64,000 nucleotides of DNA from NCBI GenBank assembly GCA_035411585.1, contig DAONTI010000004.1:62001-126000 (forward strand), written 5' to 3'. The translations under genes and the position numbers were made by a program. Every line of letters starts with the position of its first letter. Positions within the stretch are counted from its first letter, which is position 1. The DNA comes from MWDV01 sp002070715 (GTDB lineage Bacteria; Verrucomicrobiota; Verrucomicrobiia; Limisphaerales; MWDV01). Below, piece after piece: positions 45,050 to 53,029 of this stretch. A model generated the notes under the pieces. It was given only the letters and a program-made list of their open reading frames with translations. It had not been told where the DNA came from and did no database searches.

Positions 45050-45463
45050 TTAGGCGGTACGATTCCCCTGGCTGCAGATGTGTTTGACCGCTAGCCCGGT
45101 CCGGTCAATTCCCGCGCTGCAGTGGACGAGGGCGGGTTTGGGCAGCGAAAGATAGGCGTCCAAAACTAGCTGCAATTGGGTTGCGGTGAGCGGTGGTGAT
45201 GTATGGTCTTGGGCGGGGACATGGGCGATAGTGAAGCCAGCTTGCCGATAATACTCAATAAGACCGGACGGGAGGGTTGAATAGTAGATCAACTGGTCAT
45301 CGGCGAGAAGGCAAATGATTGATTGGATGCCGAACTCCCGTACGTCGTGCAGCCAGGCATCCACATCCGTCTGCGAAACAGGTATATCGTGTCCGTGGGG
45401 GTAGCCCGGACGACGTCCCCGAGCCAGTTGACCTTCGATGACCCAATAAATATTCGTGTTCAT
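45050..45463 (-). CDS. CX5R protein phosphatase (rhodanese/dual-specificity phosphatase fold), possibly C-terminally truncated
   Basis: The ATG at 45463 gives 137 residues beginning MNTNIYWVIEGQLARGRRPG, a start typical of small cysteine phosphatases; the frame is open to 45595 but upstream residues do not fit. The catalytic loop is HCSAGIDRTG (Cys nucleophile, Arg six residues later), with a general-acid candidate in PAQDHTSPP. The ORF stops 14 residues after the loop, whereas these folds normally need further helices. The same frame continues past the TAA for 15 codons (PFVEKHLNQPAAVCR) to another stop. A nonsense mutation linked to IS decay next door is plausible. It is the partner of the ARPP-1-like gene. 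Confidence 0.72.
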   Translation of the reverse strand: MNTNIYWVIEGQLARGRRPGYPHGHDIPVSQTDVDAWLHDVREFGIQSIICLLADDQLIYYSTLPSGLIEYYRQAGFTIAHVPAQDHTSPPLTATQLQLVLDAYLSLPKPALVHCSAGIDRTGLAVKHICSQGNRTA

Positions 45464-45674
45464 ACGCGTAGTGTGGTCTGGACAATATGCCTCAACATGA
45501 AAGGCGAATGGGTATCGGTGATCCGAGAAGGGAGACTGTGCGTCGGGGTGGGTCGGCGTTCCAAGCTCCAAAGCTGTAAACCGAAGTTCAAACAACGCTT
45601 GGCAAGGATAATCAACACCATGAAGATCGGATACTCCGGGCCCCCGACGCTGTCAAGCCGCCAACGTTGGAAAG

Positions 45675-45713
45675 TGGGAAAGACTGGGGACATCGTGACC
45701 CCCTGGTGAAGAT
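45675..45713 (-). repeat. Dispersed repeat, copy 1 (22-bp core)
   Basis: The core 45675-45696 is identical, in reverse complement, to 62476-62497. A second block, ATCTTCACCA (45713-45704 on the minus strand), precedes it, as in the other copy, with a 7-base spacer instead of 10. It lies upstream of the phosphatase gene and may be a REP-like or IS-end relic. Confidence 0.7.
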
Positions 45714-45805
45714 TGGCGTGTTGCGTGCCCGCTGCGGTGGATTGCGGTCTTCGCTACCCGTTTCTTTGAGCCTCATCGGGTAGATTGGCGGTGGGCCGGA
45801 ATCAG

Positions 45806-45833
45806 TTGACTTTTCCGGGGAAAACGGTATTCC
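45806..45833 (+). promoter_or_regulatory. Putative promoter of the duplicated-domain gene
   Basis: TTGACT (45806-45811) is followed after 16 bases by TATTCC (45828-45833). The spacer carries a TTTTCC-GG-GGAAAA dyad (45811-45824) that could be an operator. The ATG is 70 bases downstream. Confidence 0.35.
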
Positions 45834-45850
45834 GGCTCGAAACACATAAA

Positions 45851-45868
45851 TCTTCCGGGCGGAAGATG
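45851..45868. promoter_or_regulatory. 18-bp perfect palindrome in the leader
   Basis: ATCTTCCG-GG-CGGAAGAT is a perfect inverted repeat with a two-base centre, placed between the putative promoter and the ATG at 45903. It may be an operator or a leader hairpin. Confidence 0.5.
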
Positions 45869-45902
45869 TTTGTTAAATGAAAACCGAAACCCAAAAACGT
45901 TT

Positions 45903-47990
45903 ATGAAAGCAGTTCATCCGAAGAAGATCTCAAGGCAGCCATGGACAGCCATCGAGCGCGGCCAAACCGAACCGCCGGTCCGGCGTCATCGCCCCATCAA
46001 ACGCTGGGGATGCGTGTTATTGGCTTTAGGCGTGATGCTGGCGGGCGGCATGACCAAGGCCCAGACGTATTTGATTGATTTTGGCGGGGGCACCACGACG
46101 ACGCGCGGCCCGGCTCCGGATGATCCGGACAATTATTGGAACAATGTCACGAGCACCCTGGGCGCCACGCCCAATGCCGTGTTGGCCGGTTTGGTGACCA
46201 CCCGGAATAATGCGAGCACGATCAACCTGGTCATTGTCAGCCCGTTTAATGGCGCCAACGAAAACGGCACGGTGGCGTCGCTGGCGTATCCGGTCAATGC
46301 CACCCGGGATTCGCTGTATGGCAACACCGAAATCTGGTCAGGAAAAGAAAACATCTATCCGAAGTTCAAACTGACCGGGCTGGACGCGGCGACTCAATAC
46401 ACGCTGACGTTCTACGCCTCGCGGATGGCCTCCAACGACAATCGGGAAACCGAATATACGGTGACGGGCGCGGCCACTGCCGTCGCCGTGCTGGATGCGG
46501 CTAACAACGTGGATGCAACCGTGACGGTGGCGGATGTCATCCCTGATGCCGCCGGGGAAATCACCATCGCCATGGCGCCCTCGCCCAACAACAACAATGC
46601 CTATCACTTTACCTATCTTGGCGTGCTCCAGATTGATGCCGTGCCGCCGCAGACTCCGTTGGCGTTTACGGAGGAGCCGGTGAGCCAGCGGATCGTCCAG
46701 TTGAAGCCCGTCACGTTTATCTGTGCCGTCAGCGGTCCGCCGCCGTATTTCATTCAGTGGTATGAGAACGGGAATCCGATCTATCAGGCGCACGATTTCA
46801 GTTACACCATTCCGTCCGTTGACCTCGCCCAGGATGGCTATACCTATTCGGTAACCGTCAGTAATTTGCAGTATGGCGTCGCGAGCAGCAACGCGGTGTT
46901 GACGGTCTTGAGCGACACCAACCCGCCCGTCCTGCTTTCCGCGGTCAGTTACGACGGCACGCATATTCAACTGACCTTCGATGAAATCTTGGACTACGGC
47001 TCGGCGCTGGATGGGCAGAATTACGCGGTCAATGCCGGCGCGGTCACGGTGGCCGGGGTGGACCATCAGTGGGAAAGCCGGCTCGTGACCCTGACCCTGG
47101 CGACGCCTGTCAGCGGCACCTTTACCGTCACGGTTAGCAACATCAAAGACGTGGCGGGGAACATGATTACGCCGAACACCCGCGTTACCGGCCAGGCGGT
47201 GGCCATTGAAGACCAGGATTTACTGTTCGACTTCGGCGGCAACGGTAACCCGACCGAATTTGGCCCCGCCCCCCACGACCCCAAGAATTATTGGAACAAC
47301 ATCCCCGCCACAATCGGTACCTCCGATGCTGGCATTTTGTCGGGGGCCGTGACGGTGTTCAATACGCCGACCGAAATTGCCTTGGTCATCCTCCGACGAT
47401 TCAACGGCGCCAATGAAAACGGCACGCTGGAATCGACAGTCTTTCCCTCAAAAGCCACCCAGGATTCGTTGTTTGGCAACACGGAAGCCTTCGGGGCCGG
47501 GGCGAATTTCTTTCCCCAATTCAAACTCACCGGACTGAATCCGGCCCGACAGTACGCGTTGACCTTCTATGCGTCGCGCATGGGGGTGAGCGATAATCGG
47601 GATACGGGTTACACGGTGGAAGGCGCCACTTCGGATTTCACCTCACTGAACGCGGCCAACAACATTAACAACCTGACCCGCGTAGTTGGCATGGCGCCGA
47701 CCGCCGCCGGAGAAATCACCGTCAGCCTGGCGCCGACCCCCCAGAATAATAACGCCAACCACTTCACTTATCTCGGGGTATTGCGGGTGTCGCCCTACGT
47801 TGCGCCTCTGCAATTCCAACCCGTGCAACTTAGTGAAGGGAAGGTGCTTTTAGACTGGACCGGCGAGGGACAATTGGAATGGGCGCCTTCAATCACCGGA
47901 CCGTGGACCGCGGTTGAACCCGCGCCGGTGCCGCCTTATCAAGAAGAACTCGTCCCCGGCGAGAGCCGGTTCTACCGCCTCAAGCAGTAA
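45903..47990 (+). CDS. Exported protein with a duplicated ~190-residue domain
   Basis: The ATG at 45903 gives 695 residues. An N-terminal basic stretch of ~35 residues precedes a hydrophobic core (WGCVLLALGVMLAGGMTKA), i.e. a long-n-region signal peptide. Two homologous domains, about 50-250 and 440-640, share YLIDFGGG/LLFDFGGNG, the PAPDDPDNYWNN / PAPHDPKNYWNN motif, FNGANENGT, DSLYGNTE / DSLFGNTE, FKLTGL and LTFYASRM. They are separated by an Ig-like domain (EEPVSQRIVQLKPVTFICAV) and a cadherin/Ig-like domain (LTFDEILDYGSALDGQNYAV). The C-terminus is the FYRLKQ module. Function unknown; likely cell-surface. Confidence 0.8.
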   Translation: MKAVHPKKISRQPWTAIERGQTEPPVRRHRPIKRWGCVLLALGVMLAGGMTKAQTYLIDFGGGTTTTRGPAPDDPDNYWNNVTSTLGATPNAVLAGLVTTRNNASTINLVIVSPFNGANENGTVASLAYPVNATRDSLYGNTEIWSGKENIYPKFKLTGLDAATQYTLTFYASRMASNDNRETEYTVTGAATAVAVLDAANNVDATVTVADVIPDAAGEITIAMAPSPNNNNAYHFTYLGVLQIDAVPPQTPLAFTEEPVSQRIVQLKPVTFICAVSGPPPYFIQWYENGNPIYQAHDFSYTIPSVDLAQDGYTYSVTVSNLQYGVASSNAVLTVLSDTNPPVLLSAVSYDGTHIQLTFDEILDYGSALDGQNYAVNAGAVTVAGVDHQWESRLVTLTLATPVSGTFTVTVSNIKDVAGNMITPNTRVTGQAVAIEDQDLLFDFGGNGNPTEFGPAPHDPKNYWNNIPATIGTSDAGILSGAVTVFNTPTEIALVILRRFNGANENGTLESTVFPSKATQDSLFGNTEAFGAGANFFPQFKLTGLNPARQYALTFYASRMGVSDNRDTGYTVEGATSDFTSLNAANNINNLTRVVGMAPTAAGEITVSLAPTPQNNNANHFTYLGVLRVSPYVAPLQFQPVQLSEGKVLLDWTGEGQLEWAPSITGPWTAVEPAPVPPYQEELVPGESRFYRLKQ

Positions 47991-48009
47991 CGGCGCCGGG
48001 AGAGTGTCT

Positions 48010-48169
48010 TTCAGCCAGCCCATCCACGGGCAGCCGATTCGGTTGCCCGTGGGTGATTGGTATCGGCAGACCGGAGCTGCGTGCAGTTTGCGGGCGCAAT
48101 GGTTTGCCAGCAAACGGGTCGTCGCGATGCCGGCGGAAGTGTTTCCTCAAGCTTTACGGGCTGGCTGAA
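48010..48169. ncRNA. Candidate structured RNA/DNA element of 160 bases
   Basis: A perfect 12-bp inverted repeat (48010-48021 with 48158-48169) encloses a strong 12-bp hairpin (48021-48032 with 48044-48055, one G-T pair), the pairing CGGCA/TGCCG (48064-48068 with 48129-48133), GACC/GGTC (48069-48072 with 48117-48120), and GTTTGC-CA-GCAAAC (48102-48115). The nested, mutually compatible stems look like a multibranch fold. It lies between convergent genes, and no known class is recognised. Confidence 0.5.
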
Positions 48170-48351
48170 GCCATCTCATAAATAGCCACTGCCGTTAATA
48201 ACCAGAAACGCCAATCCGCCGATGGCGCAGCTTTCCCCGATTTTTCTGGTTTCCCATCTATGGGGAACGGCGAAACCTGCGGACCAAAGTGTTTTTTGAG
48301 ATCGTTGCCAAGGTCCGCTTGCCGCATTCGCTCAATGCGCGTCGGGCGACG
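48170..48351. other. Convergent intergenic region with an inverted repeat
   Basis: AACCAGAAA (48200-48208) pairs with TTTCTGGTT (48243-48251), and CGCCA (48209-48213) with TGGCG (48223-48227). This could end transcripts from the peptidase gene on the minus strand. No gene was seen. Confidence 0.4.
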
Positions 48352-50472
48352 TTACTTCATCCGGAGTTCCCGGGTGATGAAAGCCAGTTTGTCCGCCGCC
48401 TCGGCGATCAATTTCGTGGTGGGTTTGCCCGCGCCGTGGCCGGCCTGGGTTTCAATGCGGATCAACACGGGCGGCCCCCGGCGGGCCTGGCAGGCTTGTA
48501 ACTGCGCCGCGAACTTGAAGCTGTGCGCCGGCACCACCCGGTCGTCGTGATCCGCCGTGGTGATGAGCGTGGCGGGATAGCGGGTGCCGGGATGGAGATT
48601 GTGCAACGGCGAGTACGCGTAAAGGGCTTTGAATTCCTCTCTGTCCTCCGCGCTGCCGTAATCGCTGGTCCACGCCCAGCCAATCGTGAACTTGTGGAAG
48701 CGCAACATGTCCATCACCCCCACGGCGGGCAGCGCGGCGCCGAACAACTCCGGGCGTTGCGCCAGGCAGGCGCCCACCAGCAAGCCGCCATTGCTGCCGC
48801 CCGAGATGGCCAGGCGTTGCGGGGATGTGTAGCCGTTGGCGATCAGCCATTCCGCCGCCGCGATGAAGTCGTCGAACACATTTTGCTTTTGCTGTTTGGT
48901 GCCCGCCTGATGCCAGGCTTCGCCATATTCGCCGCCGCCGCGCAAGTTCGGCACGGCGTAAATCCCGCCGCGCTCCATCCAGACGAGATTGGCCACGCTG
49001 AATGCTGGGGTGAGACTGATGTTGAAACCGCCGTACCCGTAGAGCAGTGTCGGGTTGTGGCCGTCGCGTTTTAATCCTTTCTGATGCGTGATGAACATCG
49101 GCACGCGCGTGCCATCCTTGCTTTGGTAAAACACCTGCCGGGTTTCGAAATCGTCCGGATCAAAATCCACGCGGGGTTGGCGCCACAACGTGCTCGCGCC
49201 GGTTGCGCAATCATAGCGGTAAATCCGGCCGGGCACGGTGAAACTGGTGAAGGCATAGAACGTTTCGGTATCGTGCCGGCGGCCGCCGAAGCCACTCACG
49301 GTGCCAATGCCGGGCAGGGCCACCTCCCGCTCCAATTGTCCGGTGAGCGTGAACAGTTTCACCACGCTGCGCGCGTCCTGAAGGTAGGTGGCGACGAAAC
49401 GGTTGCCCACGGTGCCCACGCCGGTAAGGGTTTCGGCGCTTTGAGGAATGAGTTCCCGCCAATGGGCCCGCCCGGGTTGGGCCGTGTTGATGGCCAGCAA
49501 CCGGCCGCGCGGCGCGTCGAGATCGGTCTTGAACCAAAACACCGGCCCGTCATTGTCCACGAACGCGTAATCCGCCTCAAAGTCCGGCAGCAATTCCACC
49601 ACCGTCCCCGCAGGGTCCTGCAGGTCCTGATAGAACACGCAGTTCTTGGGATCCGTGCCGCGGGTGACGGTGATGATGAGATACCGCCCGTCGTCCGTGA
49701 CCGTTCCATGGAATCCCCACTCCTTTTGATCCGGCCGATGATAAACCAGCCGGTCCTCCGCCTGCGGTGTGCCGAGGCGATGGTAATAGAGTTTCTGAAA
49801 ATAATTCACCCGGGTCAGTTTCGATTTTTCGTCTGGTTCATCGTAGCGACTGTAGAAAAAGCCCCGGCCATCCTTCGTCCACGAGGCTCCGCTGAATTTC
49901 ACCCAGCGAAGGTGGTCCGCCAAATCTTCGCCGGTACGCACGTCGCGGACTTTCCATTCCTGCCAGTCGGAACCGGCTGTGGCGAGGCCGTAGGCCAGCC
50001 AATGGCCGTCGTCGCTGACCGCCGCCCCCGAGAGCGCCACCGTGCCGTCCGGCGAGAGGGTGTTGGGATCCAGCAACACGCGGGGCGCGGCGTCCAGAGC
50101 GTCGGCCACGTAGAGCACCGCTTGGTTCTGCAACCCGTCGTTCTTGCTGAAGAAGTAACGTCCCCCCCGCTGCGAGGGCGGACTGTAACGCTCAAAATTC
50201 CAAAGCTGCGTCAACCGTTCGCGGATGGCCGGGCGTTGGGGGATGCGGTCCAAGTAGGCAAAGGTGACCTCATTTTGAGCCGCCACCCAGGCTTTGGTTT
50301 CGGCGGCGTGATCGTCCTCCAACCAGCGATACGGATCAGCCACCGCCACGCCGTGGTAGAGGTCCACTTGGTTGGTCTGGCGTGTGACGGGATACGTCAA
50401 GGTCGGCGGAGTAACGCAGCCGGTCAGGCCGGTGATCAGGACCAGGAGGAGGAATAATTTCAACGGCGTCAT
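48352..50472 (-). CDS. Prolyl oligopeptidase family (S9A) lipoprotein
   Basis: The ATG at 50472 gives 706 residues starting with a lipoprotein signal (LKLFLLLVLITGLTGC), so it is probably anchored in the outer membrane or periplasm. It has an N-terminal seven-bladed propeller domain (VADPYRWLEDDHAAETKAWV is the classic S9A opening) and a C-terminal alpha/beta-hydrolase domain. The catalytic Ser lies in ISGGSNGGLL, the Asp in TTADHDDRVVPAHS and the His in QAGHGAGKP. It cleaves short peptides after proline. The frame extends to 50514, but those residues would displace the signal. Confidence 0.92.
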   Translation of the reverse strand: MTPLKLFLLLVLITGLTGCVTPPTLTYPVTRQTNQVDLYHGVAVADPYRWLEDDHAAETKAWVAAQNEVTFAYLDRIPQRPAIRERLTQLWNFERYSPPSQRGGRYFFSKNDGLQNQAVLYVADALDAAPRVLLDPNTLSPDGTVALSGAAVSDDGHWLAYGLATAGSDWQEWKVRDVRTGEDLADHLRWVKFSGASWTKDGRGFFYSRYDEPDEKSKLTRVNYFQKLYYHRLGTPQAEDRLVYHRPDQKEWGFHGTVTDDGRYLIITVTRGTDPKNCVFYQDLQDPAGTVVELLPDFEADYAFVDNDGPVFWFKTDLDAPRGRLLAINTAQPGRAHWRELIPQSAETLTGVGTVGNRFVATYLQDARSVVKLFTLTGQLEREVALPGIGTVSGFGGRRHDTETFYAFTSFTVPGRIYRYDCATGASTLWRQPRVDFDPDDFETRQVFYQSKDGTRVPMFITHQKGLKRDGHNPTLLYGYGGFNISLTPAFSVANLVWMERGGIYAVPNLRGGGEYGEAWHQAGTKQQKQNVFDDFIAAAEWLIANGYTSPQRLAISGGSNGGLLVGACLAQRPELFGAALPAVGVMDMLRFHKFTIGWAWTSDYGSAEDREEFKALYAYSPLHNLHPGTRYPATLITTADHDDRVVPAHSFKFAAQLQACQARRGPPVLIRIETQAGHGAGKPTTKLIAEAADKLAFITRELRMK

Positions 50473-50539
50473 GGCGCAAACGATGGGGGGATTGGTAGAT
50501 GCGATCATAATCAAACCGGAAAACGCAGTTGGCGGTTTC

Positions 50540-51082
50540 CTACCATTTCACCGGCACGGTCATTTTCTTCCCAAACCGGTTGCGGAAATGAAGTTGCCGG
50601 TGTTTCCGGCCGTATTCGTGGACGAGTTTGGTCAGCTTCACGTCGTAACAACAATACTCCGCGATTTCGTAAAGCTTGCCCTGGCGATACCACTCGATGG
50701 CCTGCAGCCCCTCGGCGGTTTTTTCCAAGTTAAACGTGGCGATGGCGATGGCATCGAGCGAAAGCCGGTGCTGCAGGGTTTCCTGAAGCGAGAGCATCAT
50801 GTCGAGCGTCGGCACCTGGCGCAGATCCAACGCCGTGTACCCGTGCAACACCTCGTAATCAAAGCGGAGAATGTTGAACCCCACCACCAGGTCCGCGCGC
50901 TGCAGTTCGGTGATCAACTCGTTCACCCGCGCCTCGTCGTAAATCCGGTAGTCGCCGCGCGCGGTGCTGAACGTCACCCCCACGCTCATGCCCATGCGGC
51001 TGATGTGATTCCAGCCACCCACTTCGTCGGCGGACTTCTGCGTTTCGAGATCGAAATAGACGATGTTCTTCACGGTGCGCAC
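50540..51082 (-). CDS. Ribonuclease H-like DEDD exonuclease domain protein
   Basis: The 180-residue protein starts at a GTG (51082); a second GTG at 51073 would give MKNIVYFDLET, which looks equally natural, and no ATG is in frame. Motifs are YFDLET (Exo I, Asp-Glu), GFNILRFDYEVL (Exo II, Asp) and YCCYDVKLT (Exo III, Tyr-x3-Asp). They place it in the YprB-like predicted 3'-5' exonuclease family. Such domains often accompany helicases, but here the protein stands alone, divergent from the MlaE-like permease gene. It presumably acts on DNA or RNA ends in the cytoplasm. Confidence 0.83.
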   Translation of the reverse strand: MRTVKNIVYFDLETQKSADEVGGWNHISRMGMSVGVTFSTARGDYRIYDEARVNELITELQRADLVVGFNILRFDYEVLHGYTALDLRQVPTLDMMLSLQETLQHRLSLDAIAIATFNLEKTAEGLQAIEWYRQGKLYEIAEYCCYDVKLTKLVHEYGRKHRQLHFRNRFGKKMTVPVKW

Positions 51083-51263
51083 TCATGAAACCGCCGTCCG
51101 GGCGCGGATACAAGTCTGGCGATGAAGAAAGCCGATGAAGCCAGCCCCGGCAGTCTCAACTTGGCTTTTCCGGCGTTCCAGTTTAACGGCGGCTATCCGC
51201 CGGTTTTTAACAGCTTGAACGCCGCGTGGTCCGCGTTACGCTGCCCCCGTGCGAAATCGCGGC

Positions 51264-52115
51264 ATGAGCGCGTTCAACCTGCCCTCGCTGCGCCAGCTAT
51301 GGGACACGCCGGCGCCGGCGTCGTATGCCAATCATCTCGGCCGCAAGCTGGTTTATTTGCTGTTGACGGTGCAGGGACTGGGTGCGTTTGCGCTGATTAC
51401 CCTGGGCGTGCTGTTGACCAAGTTCCACGTCGCCCGCGGTGTCCTGCGTGGACAGGTGCGGCAGGAAATTGCCCGCGCCGGACTGCGGTTGCTGCCGATG
51501 TTTCTCTTCCTCGCGGCGGCGCTCGGGTTTCTCGTCATCGGACAGACCGTGTCCTGGCTCACCCGGGTGGGCGCCATCAACTATCTGGGCACGGTGATGG
51601 TGGTGGTCGTGGTGCGCGAACTGGGCCCGCTGTTGACGGCGTTGGTTGTGCTCGCCCGCGTGGGCACGGCGAACGTGGTGGAACTCGGCACGGCGCGCGC
51701 GACGGGGGAAGTCGAGGCGTTGGAGGCGTTGGGAATTGATCCGGTGCATTATCTCGTCGTGCCGCGGGTGCTCGGCATGGCACTGGGCATCTTTTCGTTG
51801 ACGGTGTATCTGATTCTGGGCGCGGTGGTCAGCGGTTATCTCTGGGCTTTCCTGCAGGACGTGCCGTTGACTCCGGGGGATTATTGCCGGCAACTGGCGG
51901 GCGCTTTGAGCTGGCTGGATTTCGCCCTGCTCGCCCTTAAGACCCTGTGTTTCGGTGTCATCATCGCCGTCGTGACTTGTTATCACGGCCTCGCGCAACC
52001 GTTGCGGCTGGCGGAGGTTTCCGCCGCCACCGTGCGCGCCGTGGCGCAGGGCTTGGTGGCGTGCGTGTTTCTGGATGCGCTCTTCATTGTGATTTATCTG
52101 ACGGTGGCCGCATGA
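51264..52115 (+). CDS. MlaE-type ABC transporter permease
   Basis: The 283-residue protein starts at the ATG at 51264, with an in-frame GTG at 51249 as alternative. It has five or six hydrophobic helices and the MlaE signature region (RELGPLLTALVVLARVGTAN followed by VVELGTARATGEVEALEALG). Homologues move phospholipids between outer and inner membranes in the Mla system. The next gene overlaps by ATGA and encodes the ATPase-like partner. No MlaD (MCE) gene follows, so substrate-binding components must be elsewhere. Confidence 0.88.
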   Translation: MSAFNLPSLRQLWDTPAPASYANHLGRKLVYLLLTVQGLGAFALITLGVLLTKFHVARGVLRGQVRQEIARAGLRLLPMFLFLAAALGFLVIGQTVSWLTRVGAINYLGTVMVVVVVRELGPLLTALVVLARVGTANVVELGTARATGEVEALEALGIDPVHYLVVPRVLGMALGIFSLTVYLILGAVVSGYLWAFLQDVPLTPGDYCRQLAGALSWLDFALLALKTLCFGVIIAVVTCYHGLAQPLRLAEVSAATVRAVAQGLVACVFLDALFIVIYLTVAA

Positions 52116-52900
52116 ATCCTTCCTCCGAATCCGGGCGCCCGCCGGTGTTGGAACTGCGGGGCGTGTCCGCCGGGACCTCGCGCGATCCCGAGGCGGTGTT
52201 GGCCGCCGATGTCAACTGGACGGTGGCCGCGGGTGATTTCTGGGCGGTGGCGGGGCTGCAGGGCGCCGGCAAGAGCGATTTTTTGATGCTCGCCGCCGGA
52301 TTGTTGCCACCGCGCACGGGGGAACACCGGCTGTTTGGCGAGCCGTTGGCGGGGCTGGGCGAATCCCGGCTGCCCCAACGGTTGCGTGTGGGAATGGTTT
52401 TCGATGGCGGGCAATTGCTGAATCATCTGACCGTGTATGACAACGTGGCGTTGCCCGCGCGGTATCATCGTCAGCTCCCGCCGGCGGAAATTGAACAAGC
52501 GGTGCAGACGATGCTGGAGGCAACTGGATTGCTGCCGTGGGCGTCCAACCGGCCGGGGACGGTCCCCCGGGCGTGGCGTAAGCGGGCGGGGTTGGCGCGC
52601 GCGCTCATGCTGCGGCCGGAATTGCTGTTGCTCGATTGTCCGCTCAGCGGTTTGGACGGGCGCCACGTGCGGTGGTGGTTGCACTGGCTGGCGGCGCTGG
52701 CTCGCGGCCACGCGTTGCTGGAAGGCCACCCGCTGACCTTGGTGGTGACCGGGGAAGATCCCTGGGTTTGGCGCGGTCACGCGCGGCAGTTCGCATTGCT
52801 GGACGACCGGCAGTTCCTCGTGCTGGGCGACTGGGCACAAGTGGAACAAAGTGCGCACCCCACTGTGCGCGCCTTGCTTGCCGGTCCCCGGGCCGGGTGA
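52112..52900 (+). CDS. MlaF-like ABC ATPase with degenerate catalytic motifs
   Basis: The start overlaps the mlaE stop (ATGA). The 262-residue protein is laid out like MlaF: Walker A GLQGAGKS (48-55) is intact and VFDGGQLLNHLTVYDNVALP aligns with the MlaF Q-loop region. However, the Q-loop Gln is Asp98, the LSGGQ signature is replaced by VPRAWRKRAGLARAL, the Walker B Glu is Cys176 (LLLLDCPLSGLD), and the switch His is Gly214 (VVTGEDP). ATP binding is likely but hydrolysis doubtful. It may be a regulatory or structural subunit paired with another ATPase, or the transporter may be inactive. Confidence 0.85.
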   Translation: MNPSSESGRPPVLELRGVSAGTSRDPEAVLAADVNWTVAAGDFWAVAGLQGAGKSDFLMLAAGLLPPRTGEHRLFGEPLAGLGESRLPQRLRVGMVFDGGQLLNHLTVYDNVALPARYHRQLPPAEIEQAVQTMLEATGLLPWASNRPGTVPRAWRKRAGLARALMLRPELLLLDCPLSGLDGRHVRWWLHWLAALARGHALLEGHPLTLVVTGEDPWVWRGHARQFALLDDRQFLVLGDWAQVEQSAHPTVRALLAGPRAG

Positions 52901-53029
52901 ACGGGCGAAAGCTTTCCGGGCGGCAACCGACGAAACCGTTGCGCATCGAGACCGGAAACAAGCGAGTTGTGGAATCCCGTTTACCTCGTCACGCTCTGAC
53001 CGCGCGAGGCGGTGATTCCCCGCATGAGA

